A stretch of 64,000 nt of DNA from Acidobacteriota bacterium. GTDB taxonomy: Bacteria; Acidobacteriota; Terriglobia; Terriglobales; Acidobacteriaceae. Location: positions 434,001 through 498,000 of the forward strand of contig JAFDVR010000017.1 in the NCBI GenBank assembly GCA_018268855.1. The letters are read 5' to 3'. Each line of letters opens with the position of its first letter. Position 1 is the first letter of the stretch. The notes beneath the pieces were generated by a model that saw only the letters and a list, made by a program, of their open reading frames with translations, was not told where the DNA came from and made no database searches. Positions 12,705 to 21,799 of this stretch are shown here, one piece after another. The position numbers and the translations under genes are program-made.

Positions 12705-13090
12705 TCTGTCATCCTTGAGCGGATATTTTTCGCCAGCTTCTCGATGTCCTGCATCAACTTGCGATCAGCATCGGTAGGCGTGGTGGGATGTTCGTTGAGA
12801 CTAGTTTTGAGTTGATTGCAGAGTTCAAGCATGCGAGTGCTGTCTGCACGAAGCTGCCTCAACCGGTCCGTGGCCAGCCGCTGGCGGCGAAGCTGTTCCA
12901 CTCTTGCATCCAGTTGAGGGAATGGGTTTTCCCTGTCGTTTCTGTGGAGCGGGTCAGCTGAAGGATTATTGCCCGGTATGGCAGGAGTGGGGAAATTTTG
13001 TGTAAACAGCGGAGCCGCAAACATAACCAGAAGAGCACTCAACAGAAGAGTGCGGATGATTATCCAAAGGTCATTACGGGAGTTCTGCAT
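12701..13090 (-). CDS. Small exported or membrane-anchored hypothetical protein
   Basis: 129 residues. A hydrophobic helix (about 10-30) acts as signal or anchor, followed by a Pro/Asn-rich linker and a long charged helix (about 60-129) that could be coiled coil: LDARVEQLRRQRLATDRLRQ. No family recognised. The start codon at 13088-13090 interlocks with the start codon of the divergent mscS-like gene (bases CATG at 13088-13091), so any promoter must lie inside the opposite gene. It overlaps the next small gene by 4 bases. Confidence 0.7.
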   Translation of the reverse strand: MQNSRNDLWIIIRTLLLSALLVMFAAPLFTQNFPTPAIPGNNPSADPLHRNDRENPFPQLDARVEQLRRQRLATDRLRQLRADSTRMLELCNQLKTSLNEHPTTPTDADRKLMQDIEKLAKNIRSRMTE

Positions 13091-14090
13091 GGTTGCGTTC
13101 TCAAACTTTATTGGCTATCTTAGCGCCTGGTTTACGCTTCTTAATATGACGTTCGCCAATCCCGCACTGACGGACACAGTGGCCAGCCAGGAAAACTCAT
13201 TAAAAGATCTTGGCCGCGGCTTTCATCACGACCTCATCAACTTTCTGCACCATGATGCTCCGAAGCTGATCTTCATCCTCATCATGGCGTTTGTGCTGCA
13301 GCGTTTTGTTGTATTTTTTGTAAAACGCATGCGCCGTCTTGCCGAGCGCCAGGTAGGCAACAGCCAGCGTGCGGCCCAGTTGCGCACACTTGCTTCTATT
13401 CTGCGCGCTAGTTCCTATGCGGTGATCGGTTTCATCGTGCTGTTGCAGGTGCTTCCTATCTTCAACATCGATCTGAAACCTCTGTTGGCTTCCGCCGGTG
13501 TGGTGGGACTCGGTATCTCCTTCGGCGCGCAGTCAATCTTTAAGGACATGCTGAACGGTGTCTTCATTTTTATCGAAGACCAGTTCAATGTTGGTGATGT
13601 GGTGCAGGTGGCCGGGCTGAAAGGTACGGTGGAAGATATGTCGCTGCGCACTACAACGCTGCGCGACGGAGACGGCACGCAATACTTTGTGCCGAACAGT
13701 CAGATTGCAACCGTATCCAACCTGTCGCGTGAATATTCGGTTGCTTCCCTACCTGTATCAGTGGATGCTTCTGTCGACCCCGACCGCGTTATGGAAATTC
13801 TGCGTAAAGTGGCCGGCGAGGTGCGTAACGACTCTGCCTTTGCGCAGGTCATCATTGCCGATCCAGACATACTGGGCGTGGACAAGATTAACGGACACGA
13901 GGTGGTCTATCCCGTAAATCTGCGTGTTCGTGCCAACCAGAAAGATCCGGTGCTGCGCGCCCTGCGCAGGCGTGTGCTAATCGCATTTGAACACGAAGGC
14001 ATACCGCTGGGTGTCTCCAGCACGGTTGTGCTTCAGCAGAAACTGGATCCCACAGCACCACCTTCCATTAATCCTCTGGTTGGCAGCTAG
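13089..14090 (+). CDS. Small-conductance mechanosensitive channel, MscS family
   Basis: 333 residues from the ATG at 13089, which has GGGAG six bases upstream. It has three membrane helices (about 5-25, 55-75 and 95-130). The pore-lining third helix pattern is glycine and alanine rich (ASAGVVGLGISFGAQS), and the conserved cytoplasmic beta domain follows (FNVGDVVQVAGLKGTVEDM, VPNSQI). It opens under membrane tension to release solutes during osmotic downshock. It could be started further upstream, but that would run through the divergent gene. Its stop overlaps that of the convergent DUF255 gene by 4 bases. Confidence 0.92.
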   Translation: MVAFSNFIGYLSAWFTLLNMTFANPALTDTVASQENSLKDLGRGFHHDLINFLHHDAPKLIFILIMAFVLQRFVVFFVKRMRRLAERQVGNSQRAAQLRTLASILRASSYAVIGFIVLLQVLPIFNIDLKPLLASAGVVGLGISFGAQSIFKDMLNGVFIFIEDQFNVGDVVQVAGLKGTVEDMSLRTTTLRDGDGTQYFVPNSQIATVSNLSREYSVASLPVSVDASVDPDRVMEILRKVAGEVRNDSAFAQVIIADPDILGVDKINGHEVVYPVNLRVRANQKDPVLRALRRRVLIAFEHEGIPLGVSSTVVLQQKLDPTAPPSINPLVGS

Positions 14091-16183
14091 AGAGCTTCGT
14101 TCAGCGCCACCACAAGTGCTTCTGGATCGTGCACTGGAGGCAAGCAGCGTCCCTCTCCGCAGATGAGCGCTACGCTTGTACCGGTGGGCAGGTTCGGCAC
14201 TGTCTCTGCAAGAGATGAGGGCAAATTATTGAGTTGATTGCGACGGAGACGAATAATACTCTTGTTCACCGCGTAACGCGCAAGTGCCGTTGCTTCCAAC
14301 TCATCAGCGATCTCATCATCGCCAACGATAACCACCTGCACTGGCGGCGTGAGCAGATGCATCAGGGACAAGCCGAAGGTGGCCGCATACAAGCCAAAGT
14401 GTTCCACGATACCTGCGAATGTCTCCAGCGTTTCAATGGCAACCTGGCGAAGTTCCTGCCGGCCAGTCCAGTCTGCAAGGCGCAGAAGAAGAATGGCAGC
14501 AGCGGAGTTGCCTGCCGGTGTAGGCGCATCCTGCAACGGTTTTCTGCGTGCGGAAAGAGCGCCGAGCTGCGGCTGGTCGGTGGTTTCGGTATCGAAGAAG
14601 CCGCCTGATGTCTTGTCGTGGAAGCGCTCCAGCAGACGATTTGCAATCGATTCCGCCGTATCCAGATAGCTGCGCCGGCCGGTTGCCTCCCAGGCGTCGA
14701 GGCAGGCTAGTCCGACGAAAGCGTAGTCGTCGAGCACTCCGGCAACGCGTGTGGGAGACGCATTGACTACATGCGCTAATCCGGTTTCCGCAGACCACGC
14801 CTGTTCAAGAATGCGGTCGAGGGAGTGCACGGCAAAGGCGCAGGCATCCGGCTCCATCAGCGCGCGTCCTGCTTCAAAATATGCGGAGATGCAGAGACCG
14901 TTCCAGCCTGTGTAGATGGTTTTGTCGACGAACGGTGTGGGCCGTTGTTCGCGCGCGATGCGAAGTTTTTCGGTTGCTGTTTTGAGCAGGTGTTCGGCAT
15001 CTATGACAGAGATGCCGATGCGGCGTGCGATGTCATCGAGCGAGAGCTTTACATGCAGCACATTGCGAGCAGGGTTATGATGCATGTCGCCGATCTCGCC
15101 GATGTCGAAGTGCAACTCGGCCACAGCAAGTTCTTCCGGTGTGAGCACGGCGGCGGCTTCATCGCGCGTCCATGTGAAGTAATCGCCATCATCATCGAGA
15201 TTCAGGTCGGCATCTTGCGAGCCGTAGAAGCCACCGTTCTGGCGGTCGCTGAGGACAATGTCCATCCAGCGCATGGTCTCGCGGGCGGTTTGCGCGAACT
15301 CCTGATCGACAAAACTCTGGAAGCCGTGCACGTAGGTGCGCAGCAGCGTGGCATTGTCGTACGCCATCTTTTCAAAGTGCGGCACTACCCAGCGCTCATC
15401 CACCGAATAACGATGGAAGCCGCCGCCGAGATGATCGCGCATGCCTCCGCGTGCCATCTTTTGCAACGTGATGCCCGCAGCGGTACGGGAGAGCTGCGCT
15501 ATTTCACCTGGACGCGTGGACAGATCGATCAGGAAATCGAGCGCGGCAGGATGCGGAAATTTGGGCTGCGAACCAAAGCCGCCGTGCTGCGGATCGAACT
15601 GCTTCAGCATGGAACCGGCGAGCTTCTCCACCAGTGGCATGCCGATATCGCCCGAGCGTCCGGAGAACGACTCGTTGAACTCGATCGCCTGCATGATGCT
15701 GCCGGCGGATTCCAACACCTCATCACGACGATCGCGGAATGCCGTCGCCATCGTTTGTATGACGCGCGAAAAGCTGGGACGGCCATAACGGTCTTCCGGC
15801 GGAAAGTACGTGCCGCCGAAGAACGGTTTGCCATCGGGCGTGAGAAAGGCGGTGAGCGGCCAGCCGCCTTGTCCGCTGATGGCGGAGACGGCGGCTTGGT
15901 AGCGCGTGTCCACATCGGGGCGCTCGTCGCGGTCTACCTTGATGGCGACGAAGAAATGATTGATGAGTTCAGCGGTCTCCGCGTTCTCGTACGACTCGCG
16001 ATCCATCACATGGCACCAGTGGCACCACACCGCGCCAACATCGAGCAGGATGGGCTTGTCTTCGCGGTGCGCACGCTCGAATGCCTCGGCGCCCCACTCG
16101 TGCCATTCAATCGGCTGGTGCATCGCGGAACGCAGATAGGGTGAGGTGGCGTTGGCGAGTGCGTTGGTAGTCCCTGAGCTCAT
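14087..16183 (-). CDS. DUF255/YyaL (SPATA20-like) thioredoxin-domain protein
   Basis: 698 residues from the ATG at 16183. It has an N-terminal thioredoxin-like domain with GAVWCHWCHVMDRESYEN (CxxC), KVDRDERPDVD and GGWPLTAFLTPDGKPFFGG, followed by a long (alpha/alpha)6 barrel-like region resembling N-acylglucosamine 2-epimerases (FHRYSVDERWVVPHFEKMAYDNA). The molecular function of YyaL proteins is not established. A longer start at 16255 would place the first codon inside the loop of the upstream terminator hairpin, so I prefer 16183, which also gives the usual family length of about 690. Confidence 0.9.
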   Translation of the reverse strand: MSSGTTNALANATSPYLRSAMHQPIEWHEWGAEAFERAHREDKPILLDVGAVWCHWCHVMDRESYENAETAELINHFFVAIKVDRDERPDVDTRYQAAVSAISGQGGWPLTAFLTPDGKPFFGGTYFPPEDRYGRPSFSRVIQTMATAFRDRRDEVLESAGSIMQAIEFNESFSGRSGDIGMPLVEKLAGSMLKQFDPQHGGFGSQPKFPHPAALDFLIDLSTRPGEIAQLSRTAAGITLQKMARGGMRDHLGGGFHRYSVDERWVVPHFEKMAYDNATLLRTYVHGFQSFVDQEFAQTARETMRWMDIVLSDRQNGGFYGSQDADLNLDDDGDYFTWTRDEAAAVLTPEELAVAELHFDIGEIGDMHHNPARNVLHVKLSLDDIARRIGISVIDAEHLLKTATEKLRIAREQRPTPFVDKTIYTGWNGLCISAYFEAGRALMEPDACAFAVHSLDRILEQAWSAETGLAHVVNASPTRVAGVLDDYAFVGLACLDAWEATGRRSYLDTAESIANRLLERFHDKTSGGFFDTETTDQPQLGALSARRKPLQDAPTPAGNSAAAILLLRLADWTGRQELRQVAIETLETFAGIVEHFGLYAATFGLSLMHLLTPPVQVVIVGDDEIADELEATALARYAVNKSIIRLRRNQLNNLPSSLAETVPNLPTGTSVALICGEGRCLPPVHDPEALVVALNEAL

Positions 16184-16244
16184 CGTCTCAGGATAAAGCA
16201 GATGAGCTTTCAACGGCGGGAAGAACCACGACCGCTCATGCGAA

Positions 16245-16267
16245 GAGGCCCGCATTACGCGGGCCTC
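16245..16267 (-). terminator. GC-rich hairpin downstream of the tolC-like gene
   Basis: GAGGCCCGC (16245-16253) and GCGGGCCTC (16259-16267) form a perfect 9-bp stem with a 5-base loop, 20 bases past the stop of the tolC-like gene on the minus strand. A T-rich run is not obvious, so termination strength is uncertain. The hairpin also explains why the upstream ATG of the following gene is unlikely to be used. Confidence 0.6.
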
Positions 16268-16286
16268 CTGTTTGTTCAGGTTGGAA

Positions 16287-18470
16287 TTACTGCTGCGGCT
16301 GCACGGTATCCGTTGTAGTTGCCGGAGTCTGGTCGGCGGGCGGCACGGTCACAATGGACGGTAGCGGGCCGGGGTCCTGCGTCAGCGGCTTGGGCGGTGC
16401 AGGAGGCTTCGGCAGCGTCAGGCCAGGGACCAGCGGCTTCTGCGTCACTGTGCCGCTGGCAGCGTCGGCCAGCGTGATGCCGTAGCGGTCGAGTGTATTG
16501 CCGATCACCTGCAACAACTGCGCGCGATCACGAGCGTAAGCAGCCGTCGCCGAGCTGAGCGTGTTCTCTGCTGTAGACAGATTGCGCTCCTGCTGCAGCA
16601 CGTTGGTAGAAGTCGACGCTCCCAGCTTGTAGCGCTTCTGCTCTGCTTCAAGACTCTGCGCCTGGTAATCGCGCGAGATCTGCGCGGCCTGCACAGCGGC
16701 GCGGTCGTTCTTGAGCGCGAACTGGTAGTTGATGACCTGCATGCGAATCTGTGTGTAGAGCTGCTGTAGGCGCATCTGCGTCTGCTGGAACTCCATTTGC
16801 GAGCGCGCCTGATCGGCCTGCGCCGTGCGGTTGCGGATGGGGATGTTGATCTGCACACCTACGCCTTTATCAGGAGCGCTATTGTTGAAGAGATTCTGAA
16901 AAACACTGCCATACCCGACAGAAGAAACCGTTCCCGGAGGACATGGAATATTGTTGCCCGCCGTGTCTGTACCGCAACTCAATCCCGGATTCTGCGCACC
17001 ACCGACCGCGCTTGAACCATAGAAACCATACGCGTCCACGGTAGGCAAGAGACCGTTTTTAAGGGCCTTCTGCGTAATTTTGGAGTTCTCGATATTGAGC
17101 TTCGCCTGCTCGATCTGTGGATTGTTTGTGTAAGCCAATCGAACGAGGTTCTCTTCGCTCTGGTCTTCTTCCGGAAGCCGCGCCAGATCAACACGGTCTG
17201 TCGGAACCACAGGAGCAGCCGAAAGCTGCGGATCGTTCAAGTTGCGCGCAATCGCCTGTTTCATCAACAACTGCTGGTATTCGAGATTCGACTGCGATGT
17301 AACGAGGGCCTGCTGGTCGGTGGCGACAGCATTGTCAGAAGTCACCACATCGAGCGGAGCCAACGTGCCAATCTGCAACTGCTTGCGATTGTCCTCAGCA
17401 AGCTGCGTGCTCTGTTGGAGAGCACGTGTACGGGCCTGCACGTCCTCATATGCGGAAACAAGCGCCCAGTAGATGCTCTCCACCTGCGTGACGGTATAGA
17501 TCACCTGCTGGCGGAATCCCGAATCGGTGATGCGGCGGTTGTTTTTCGCCTGCACGATGAAGCGGCCATTCACACCCCATCCAAAGCCCTGAAGAAGATG
17601 CTGCTGCACACGGGCCTGAAAGGTCGATTGCAGGATGGGAGAATATGACGAACGGATACCGTTCGTTGTCTGGCGAGTGTTATTAAATCCGACGCTCAAC
17701 TCAGTGCCGGTGATGAAACCCTGCTTGTAAGCAAAATCGAACGTACCCGTATTCTGCTTTAGCTTGTCAGTTCCATAAATGAAGGACGTGCTCTGCGGCG
17801 TGGTCGAACTCTCATACTGCAACGTGCCGCTCAGATACGGATCAAGCGCCTCGGGTAAGGGGCCGGCACCGTTGGTGCTCAGCACCAGGCCGGACGAGCC
17901 TGTGCCGGAACCGCCGTTCGACGTCGTGGTGCCGCCGGGGCCGCCGCCTCCGGTGATGGTCGCCGTTTGTCCGCCGAGCGTGTTTGACACGATGCCGGTC
18001 GAAATACCGCGTAGCGTGCTTCCAGCGCGGGCGCGGAGCAGGTCGGTGTCGGCAATATCCAGATTGATACGCGCGATCGCGATGTCGTAGTTGTTCTCAA
18101 GCGCGAGCGTGATGGCGTCATTGAGGCTCAGATAAAGCTTGCCGTCGCGCAGCAGGTCATTTAGTCGCGGCGTATTCGTCAGCCGGGGTGCGGGATAGCT
18201 CATCGGCGTGTACGGCGCGATGGGGTTGGGGATATGGCTCTTCGGCTTGGTGTAATCCACACCTGTGCTGCGGAGAAAGAGCGGCCCCGGATGGTTCGGT
18301 TCGGGCGCCTGCGGCAGTCCCGGCTGACCGGTGGTGTCATTCTGTACGGCGGCTGGAACAGCGGGTGCGGTGGCATCCTGCTGGGCCATCAGCGGGGAAA
18401 ACGACGACGACAACATCAGGGCGATTCCTGCTGTGGCCTGCAAGTTCTTCAATCTCACGAGTATCTCCAA
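16287..18470 (-). CDS. Large TolC-family outer membrane efflux protein
   Basis: 727 residues, longer than typical TolC (about 450-500). A signal peptide (1-29) precedes a Pro-rich N-terminal region. Two TolC-type repeats follow: LNDAITLALENNYDIAIARI, and later LARLPEEDQSEENLVRLAYTNNPQIEQAK. The long helices carry typical Gln/Ala-rich text (FQQTQMRLQQLYTQIRMQVI). Insertions include a Gly/Ser/Thr-rich segment near 170-200 and a Pro-rich C-terminal tail. It should form the outer membrane duct of an export or efflux pump, but no pump gene is adjacent. It is divergent from truA across 190 bases (18471-18660) in which I see no clear motif. Confidence 0.88.
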   Translation of the reverse strand: MEILVRLKNLQATAGIALMLSSSFSPLMAQQDATAPAVPAAVQNDTTGQPGLPQAPEPNHPGPLFLRSTGVDYTKPKSHIPNPIAPYTPMSYPAPRLTNTPRLNDLLRDGKLYLSLNDAITLALENNYDIAIARINLDIADTDLLRARAGSTLRGISTGIVSNTLGGQTATITGGGGPGGTTTSNGGSGTGSSGLVLSTNGAGPLPEALDPYLSGTLQYESSTTPQSTSFIYGTDKLKQNTGTFDFAYKQGFITGTELSVGFNNTRQTTNGIRSSYSPILQSTFQARVQQHLLQGFGWGVNGRFIVQAKNNRRITDSGFRQQVIYTVTQVESIYWALVSAYEDVQARTRALQQSTQLAEDNRKQLQIGTLAPLDVVTSDNAVATDQQALVTSQSNLEYQQLLMKQAIARNLNDPQLSAAPVVPTDRVDLARLPEEDQSEENLVRLAYTNNPQIEQAKLNIENSKITQKALKNGLLPTVDAYGFYGSSAVGGAQNPGLSCGTDTAGNNIPCPPGTVSSVGYGSVFQNLFNNSAPDKGVGVQINIPIRNRTAQADQARSQMEFQQTQMRLQQLYTQIRMQVINYQFALKNDRAAVQAAQISRDYQAQSLEAEQKRYKLGASTSTNVLQQERNLSTAENTLSSATAAYARDRAQLLQVIGNTLDRYGITLADAASGTVTQKPLVPGLTLPKPPAPPKPLTQDPGPLPSIVTVPPADQTPATTTDTVQPQQ

Positions 18471-18660
18471 CGGTTTGCTGCCTGCCTGCTATACGAGCGA
18501 GGTGCGGTATGAGTTCCATCCGCACGGATAATTATGGGTTTCTCATCGGATGCGGCAGTGTCCTCAGCGGACGCGAAATTTTCAGCAAGCAGATGCGAGT
18601 ATATCAACCGGAAGACGCTCCCGCCGCTCCGTGTTACCGTCCGAAAAGCGGCCAAATTGC

Positions 18661-19518
18661 ATGACTGAGAAGCGAAAAGAACGGAAGCGGTTCAAGACCC
18701 GGTGGAAACTGGTCGTGGCGTACGACGGCACCGACTACAGCGGTTGGCAGGTCCAGCCCGAACGGCGAACCATCCAGCAGACACTCGCCGATGCTATCCA
18801 ATCCGTCACCGGCGAGCGGGTTCTGCCGCAGGGATCGGGCCGCACAGACGCCGGCGTCCACGCCTTTGGGCAGGTGGCCTCCATTGGGCTCTATGCGGAT
18901 ATCCCCGAGGACAACCTCCTCCGCGCCCTCAACCGCATCCTTCCTGGCAGCATCCGCGTCATGGAAGCGCGCCCCATGCATCCCAAGTTTCACGCGCGGG
19001 GGAAAGTCTTGTCGAAGACGTACATCTACCGTATCTTTCTGCGCCGTCCGAAAGCCGACATGACGGAGAGAATCTGCCCGCCGGAACGCGCGCGCTATCT
19101 CTGGGACTGCCCTCTGCGTCTCGATGTGGAGGCGATGCAGGCCGCTGCGCAGATCGTCGCTGGGGAGCACGACTTCACCTCCTTTGCTGCCTTCGACCCG
19201 GACCGCTCCGCGCGCATCGCCAAACAGGATGAGAACGGACCAGACAACATCCGCACCATCTTTCGCTCGGAATGGGTGCGCGCTAACGATGAACTGACGT
19301 ACACCGTTAGCGGAAATGGCTTCCTTCACCACATGGTCCGCAATCTCGTAGGAACGTTTGTTGCCGTAGGCGAAGGCCGGTTTTCGGTGGACGACGTCAA
19401 AGAAATTCTCGCCGCGAAAGATCGCGGACGCGCCGGGGCTACGGCCCCTCCGCAAGGACTGGCCCTGCTGGAAGTGATCTACGACGAGACGCCCTCACGG
19501 CATGGGGCGCAGCCGTGA
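18661..19518 (+). CDS. truA: tRNA pseudouridine(38-40) synthase TruA
   Basis: TruA converts uridines 38-40 in the tRNA anticodon stem-loop to pseudouridine. From the ATG at 18661 it has 285 residues: LVVAYDGTDYSGWQVQPE, then the catalytic-Asp motif GSGRTDAGVHAFGQVAS, YIYRIF, and GNGFLHHMVRNLVGT near the C-terminus. An upstream in-frame ATG at 18550 would add 37 residues of atypical sequence and is unlikely. It is the first of three genes (truA, peptidase, EamA) with 4-base GTGA overlaps, suggesting one operon. Confidence 0.95.
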   Translation: MTEKRKERKRFKTRWKLVVAYDGTDYSGWQVQPERRTIQQTLADAIQSVTGERVLPQGSGRTDAGVHAFGQVASIGLYADIPEDNLLRALNRILPGSIRVMEARPMHPKFHARGKVLSKTYIYRIFLRRPKADMTERICPPERARYLWDCPLRLDVEAMQAAAQIVAGEHDFTSFAAFDPDRSARIAKQDENGPDNIRTIFRSEWVRANDELTYTVSGNGFLHHMVRNLVGTFVAVGEGRFSVDDVKEILAAKDRGRAGATAPPQGLALLEVIYDETPSRHGAQP

Positions 19519-20729
19519 GTTACCAGCGCATCGTTCGTCTCGCAGCGCGGCGCGATGTCCATGCCGCTTTCCACTGGATGCATCTTCAGGAGCCCCGCCT
19601 TCGCCAGTGGCACCGTGCGCTGATGGAGATTCCCGCACCTCCGTTTAGTGAAGAAGCTCGCGCGAGATGGATGCTGGAGCGCATGCGCGAACTCGGCCTC
19701 GCTGCCACCTCCATCGACCGAGAAGGCAATGCCATCGGCTATCTGCGCGAACCTGTCGCGGGCGAACCGCTCGTCCTTCTCTCCGCGCATATCGATACGG
19801 TCTTCCCCGCAGGCACGCCGCTCAACATCACCGAAGAAGATGCTCTGCTCACCGGCCCCGGCGCATGCGACAACGCTGCTGGTGTCACCGCTCTGCTGGC
19901 CATCGCGGCGGCTCTTCGACACGCAAATGTAGAGACAGGAGCGAACATCCTCTTCGCGGCGAACGTGGGTGAAGAAGCGGAAGGCAATCTACGCGGCATG
20001 CGTTATCTGCTATTGCCCGCGCATGGGCGAAGGATCGCGTTCGCCGTCGCACTGGAAGGTAGTGGTAACGAAACGGTCGTCACGCGCGCACTCGGCAGCC
20101 GCAGGTTCCGCGTCACGCTGCAAGGCCCCGGCGGACACGCATGGTCCGATGCTTCTCTGCCCAATCCCGCTGCCGTCATGGCACAAGCCATCACCACGCT
20201 TTACGCATGCGACTGGCCTGCATATCCGCGCACGACCATCAACGTGGGTGCGCTCGAAAGCGGTGGCTCCGTCACCGCAATTCCCGAAAGCGCCACCGCA
20301 CTCTTCGATCTCCGCTCTGTAGATGCCACCGAGTTATTGCGCGCGGAAGTCGCTCTCTTTCGCGCAGTAGAAGATGCAGTGATTGCTGCGAATGTAAAGT
20401 ACGACAAGCCATTGTTGCGCTCGACCATCGAATCCATCGGTGAACGGCCTGCTGCGGAACTCGCCGACGATTCTCCCCTCCTTGCCATCGTGCGTTCGGT
20501 GGACAGACACCTCGCCATGCGCACGTCCGAGTGCACGGCATCTACCGATGCCAACCTGCCACTCTCGCTCGGCGTGCAGGCCATCGCCATCGGTGCTGGA
20601 GGGCGTTCAGGAGGCATCCACACCACGCACGAGTGGTACGACGCTACCGGCCGCGAACTCGCTCTGCGGCGCGTGCTACTTGTCCTGCTCGACTGCTGCG
20701 ATCTCGCTGTCGAGGCAGAGGCGTTGTGA
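19515..20729 (+). CDS. M20/M28-type zinc metallopeptidase
   Basis: 404 residues from a GTG at 19515 overlapping the truA stop. The zinc-ligand pattern of M20 peptidases is visible: LLSAHIDTVFP, GPGACDNAAG, ANVGEEAEGNLRG (catalytic Glu then metal Glu), ALEGSGNE, and GGIHTTHEWYD near the end. A dimerisation (lid) domain interrupts it (VTLQGPGGHAW onward). It probably hydrolyses a small peptide or N-acyl amino acid in the cytoplasm, as there is no signal peptide. The exact substrate cannot be told. Confidence 0.88.
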   Translation: MSYQRIVRLAARRDVHAAFHWMHLQEPRLRQWHRALMEIPAPPFSEEARARWMLERMRELGLAATSIDREGNAIGYLREPVAGEPLVLLSAHIDTVFPAGTPLNITEEDALLTGPGACDNAAGVTALLAIAAALRHANVETGANILFAANVGEEAEGNLRGMRYLLLPAHGRRIAFAVALEGSGNETVVTRALGSRRFRVTLQGPGGHAWSDASLPNPAAVMAQAITTLYACDWPAYPRTTINVGALESGGSVTAIPESATALFDLRSVDATELLRAEVALFRAVEDAVIAANVKYDKPLLRSTIESIGERPAAELADDSPLLAIVRSVDRHLAMRTSECTASTDANLPLSLGVQAIAIGAGGRSGGIHTTHEWYDATGRELALRRVLLVLLDCCDLAVEAEAL

Positions 20730-21658
20730 AGAACCACAAGGCGCTCGCTGCCCTGTTGCTGCTGTTTGTCGTAGCTGTTTGGGGAGCTACGTTTCCGCTG
20801 GTGAAACGCGCTCTGCAGGACTGCTCTCCACTCTTCTTCAACCAGGTACGCATGCTCTTCGCGTTCGCTATTCTCGCCGTCGTGCATCTGCGAGAGTGGC
20901 GGCAGATGAACCGGCGTTCTCTCATCACAGGAGCCATCGCAGGATTCTTTCTGGCAGCGGGATACGAGTTTCAAACCGCAGGACTGGCGCTCACCACGCC
21001 GTCCAAATCTGCATTCCTCACGGGCATGATCGTTGTCATCGTGCCTGTCCTCTCCATGTTGCCCGGCCTGCGCGTGCGCGGAGTTCCCTTACGCGCTGGC
21101 CGCACCATGTTTGCCTCTCTGATCGCATTTGCAGGCATTGTGCTGCTCACTGTTCCTGCACACACAGCCGCGCGCGAGTTGTTCTCCGCCATCAATCGCG
21201 GAGACGTGCTCACGCTGTTCTGCGCGCTGGCGTTTGCCATGCATCTGCTCACGCTCTCCAAGGCAAGTCACGGTATCTCAATCGCGCAACTTGCCACGCT
21301 ACAGATTGGGTTCTGTGCGCTGTTCATGTCCATCACCACACCGATGGTGGAACGCATCTCCGTTCACTGGACAGCCACGCTGCTTATCGTCCTCGCCATC
21401 TGCGCGGTCTTTGCGACAGCGGCGGCGTTCAGTATCCAGTCGTGGGCGCAGCGGCATCTCCCGTCATCACAGACGGCCCTTCTGCTTTCGTTGGAGCCTG
21501 TCTTCGCGTGGATGGTCTCGCTTCTTTTCTTCGGAGAACGTCTCGGAGCGCGCTCAATGACAGGCGCGGCCATGATCTTTGCCGCAATTCTATTGACGGA
21601 GATAGGCGCCTCTCCGTCTTCACCCGACCCAAACGCCGCGCCGATTCCTGAATCATAA
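20726..21658 (+). CDS. EamA/DMT-family transporter, ten-helix type
   Basis: 310 residues from a GTG at 20726 that overlaps the peptidase stop (GTGA). Ten hydrophobic helices fall in two EamA repeats. The first begins LAALLLLFVVAVWGATFPLVKRAL; the second ends SLEPVFAWMVSLLFFGERLGARS, the hallmark EamA signature. Members export amino acids, nucleosides or other metabolites; the substrate here is unknown. Being coupled to an aminopeptidase-like gene, it could export its products; that is inference. Confidence 0.9.
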   Translation: MKNHKALAALLLLFVVAVWGATFPLVKRALQDCSPLFFNQVRMLFAFAILAVVHLREWRQMNRRSLITGAIAGFFLAAGYEFQTAGLALTTPSKSAFLTGMIVVIVPVLSMLPGLRVRGVPLRAGRTMFASLIAFAGIVLLTVPAHTAARELFSAINRGDVLTLFCALAFAMHLLTLSKASHGISIAQLATLQIGFCALFMSITTPMVERISVHWTATLLIVLAICAVFATAAAFSIQSWAQRHLPSSQTALLLSLEPVFAWMVSLLFFGERLGARSMTGAAMIFAAILLTEIGASPSSPDPNAAPIPES

Positions 21659-21799
21659 ATACGTTTGCATACCCTCGGTGCAACCAGTGCGTCTAATCGA
21701 CGTGGCTCCAATTCAGGTACACAATGGATGCTGGGCCCATTTTGGAAGAAAGCATGGCCGTGAGACCGTGCCACCCCGATGCGAGGATTTGAAAATCTT

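Noticed and set aside
14825..16144. A 439-codon plus-strand frame opposite the DUF255/YyaL gene
   Set aside because: Shadow of the minus-strand gene, which carries all family motifs.
20440..21651. A 403-codon plus-strand frame across the peptidase and EamA genes
   Set aside because: Different frame from two overlapping real genes with clear families; Ser/Arg/His-rich product.
21659..21799. TTGCA-N9-TGCAA inverted repeat near 21665 as an operator before the htrA-like gene
   Set aside because: Only 5-bp arms, which is easily found by chance; no known regulator motif matches.
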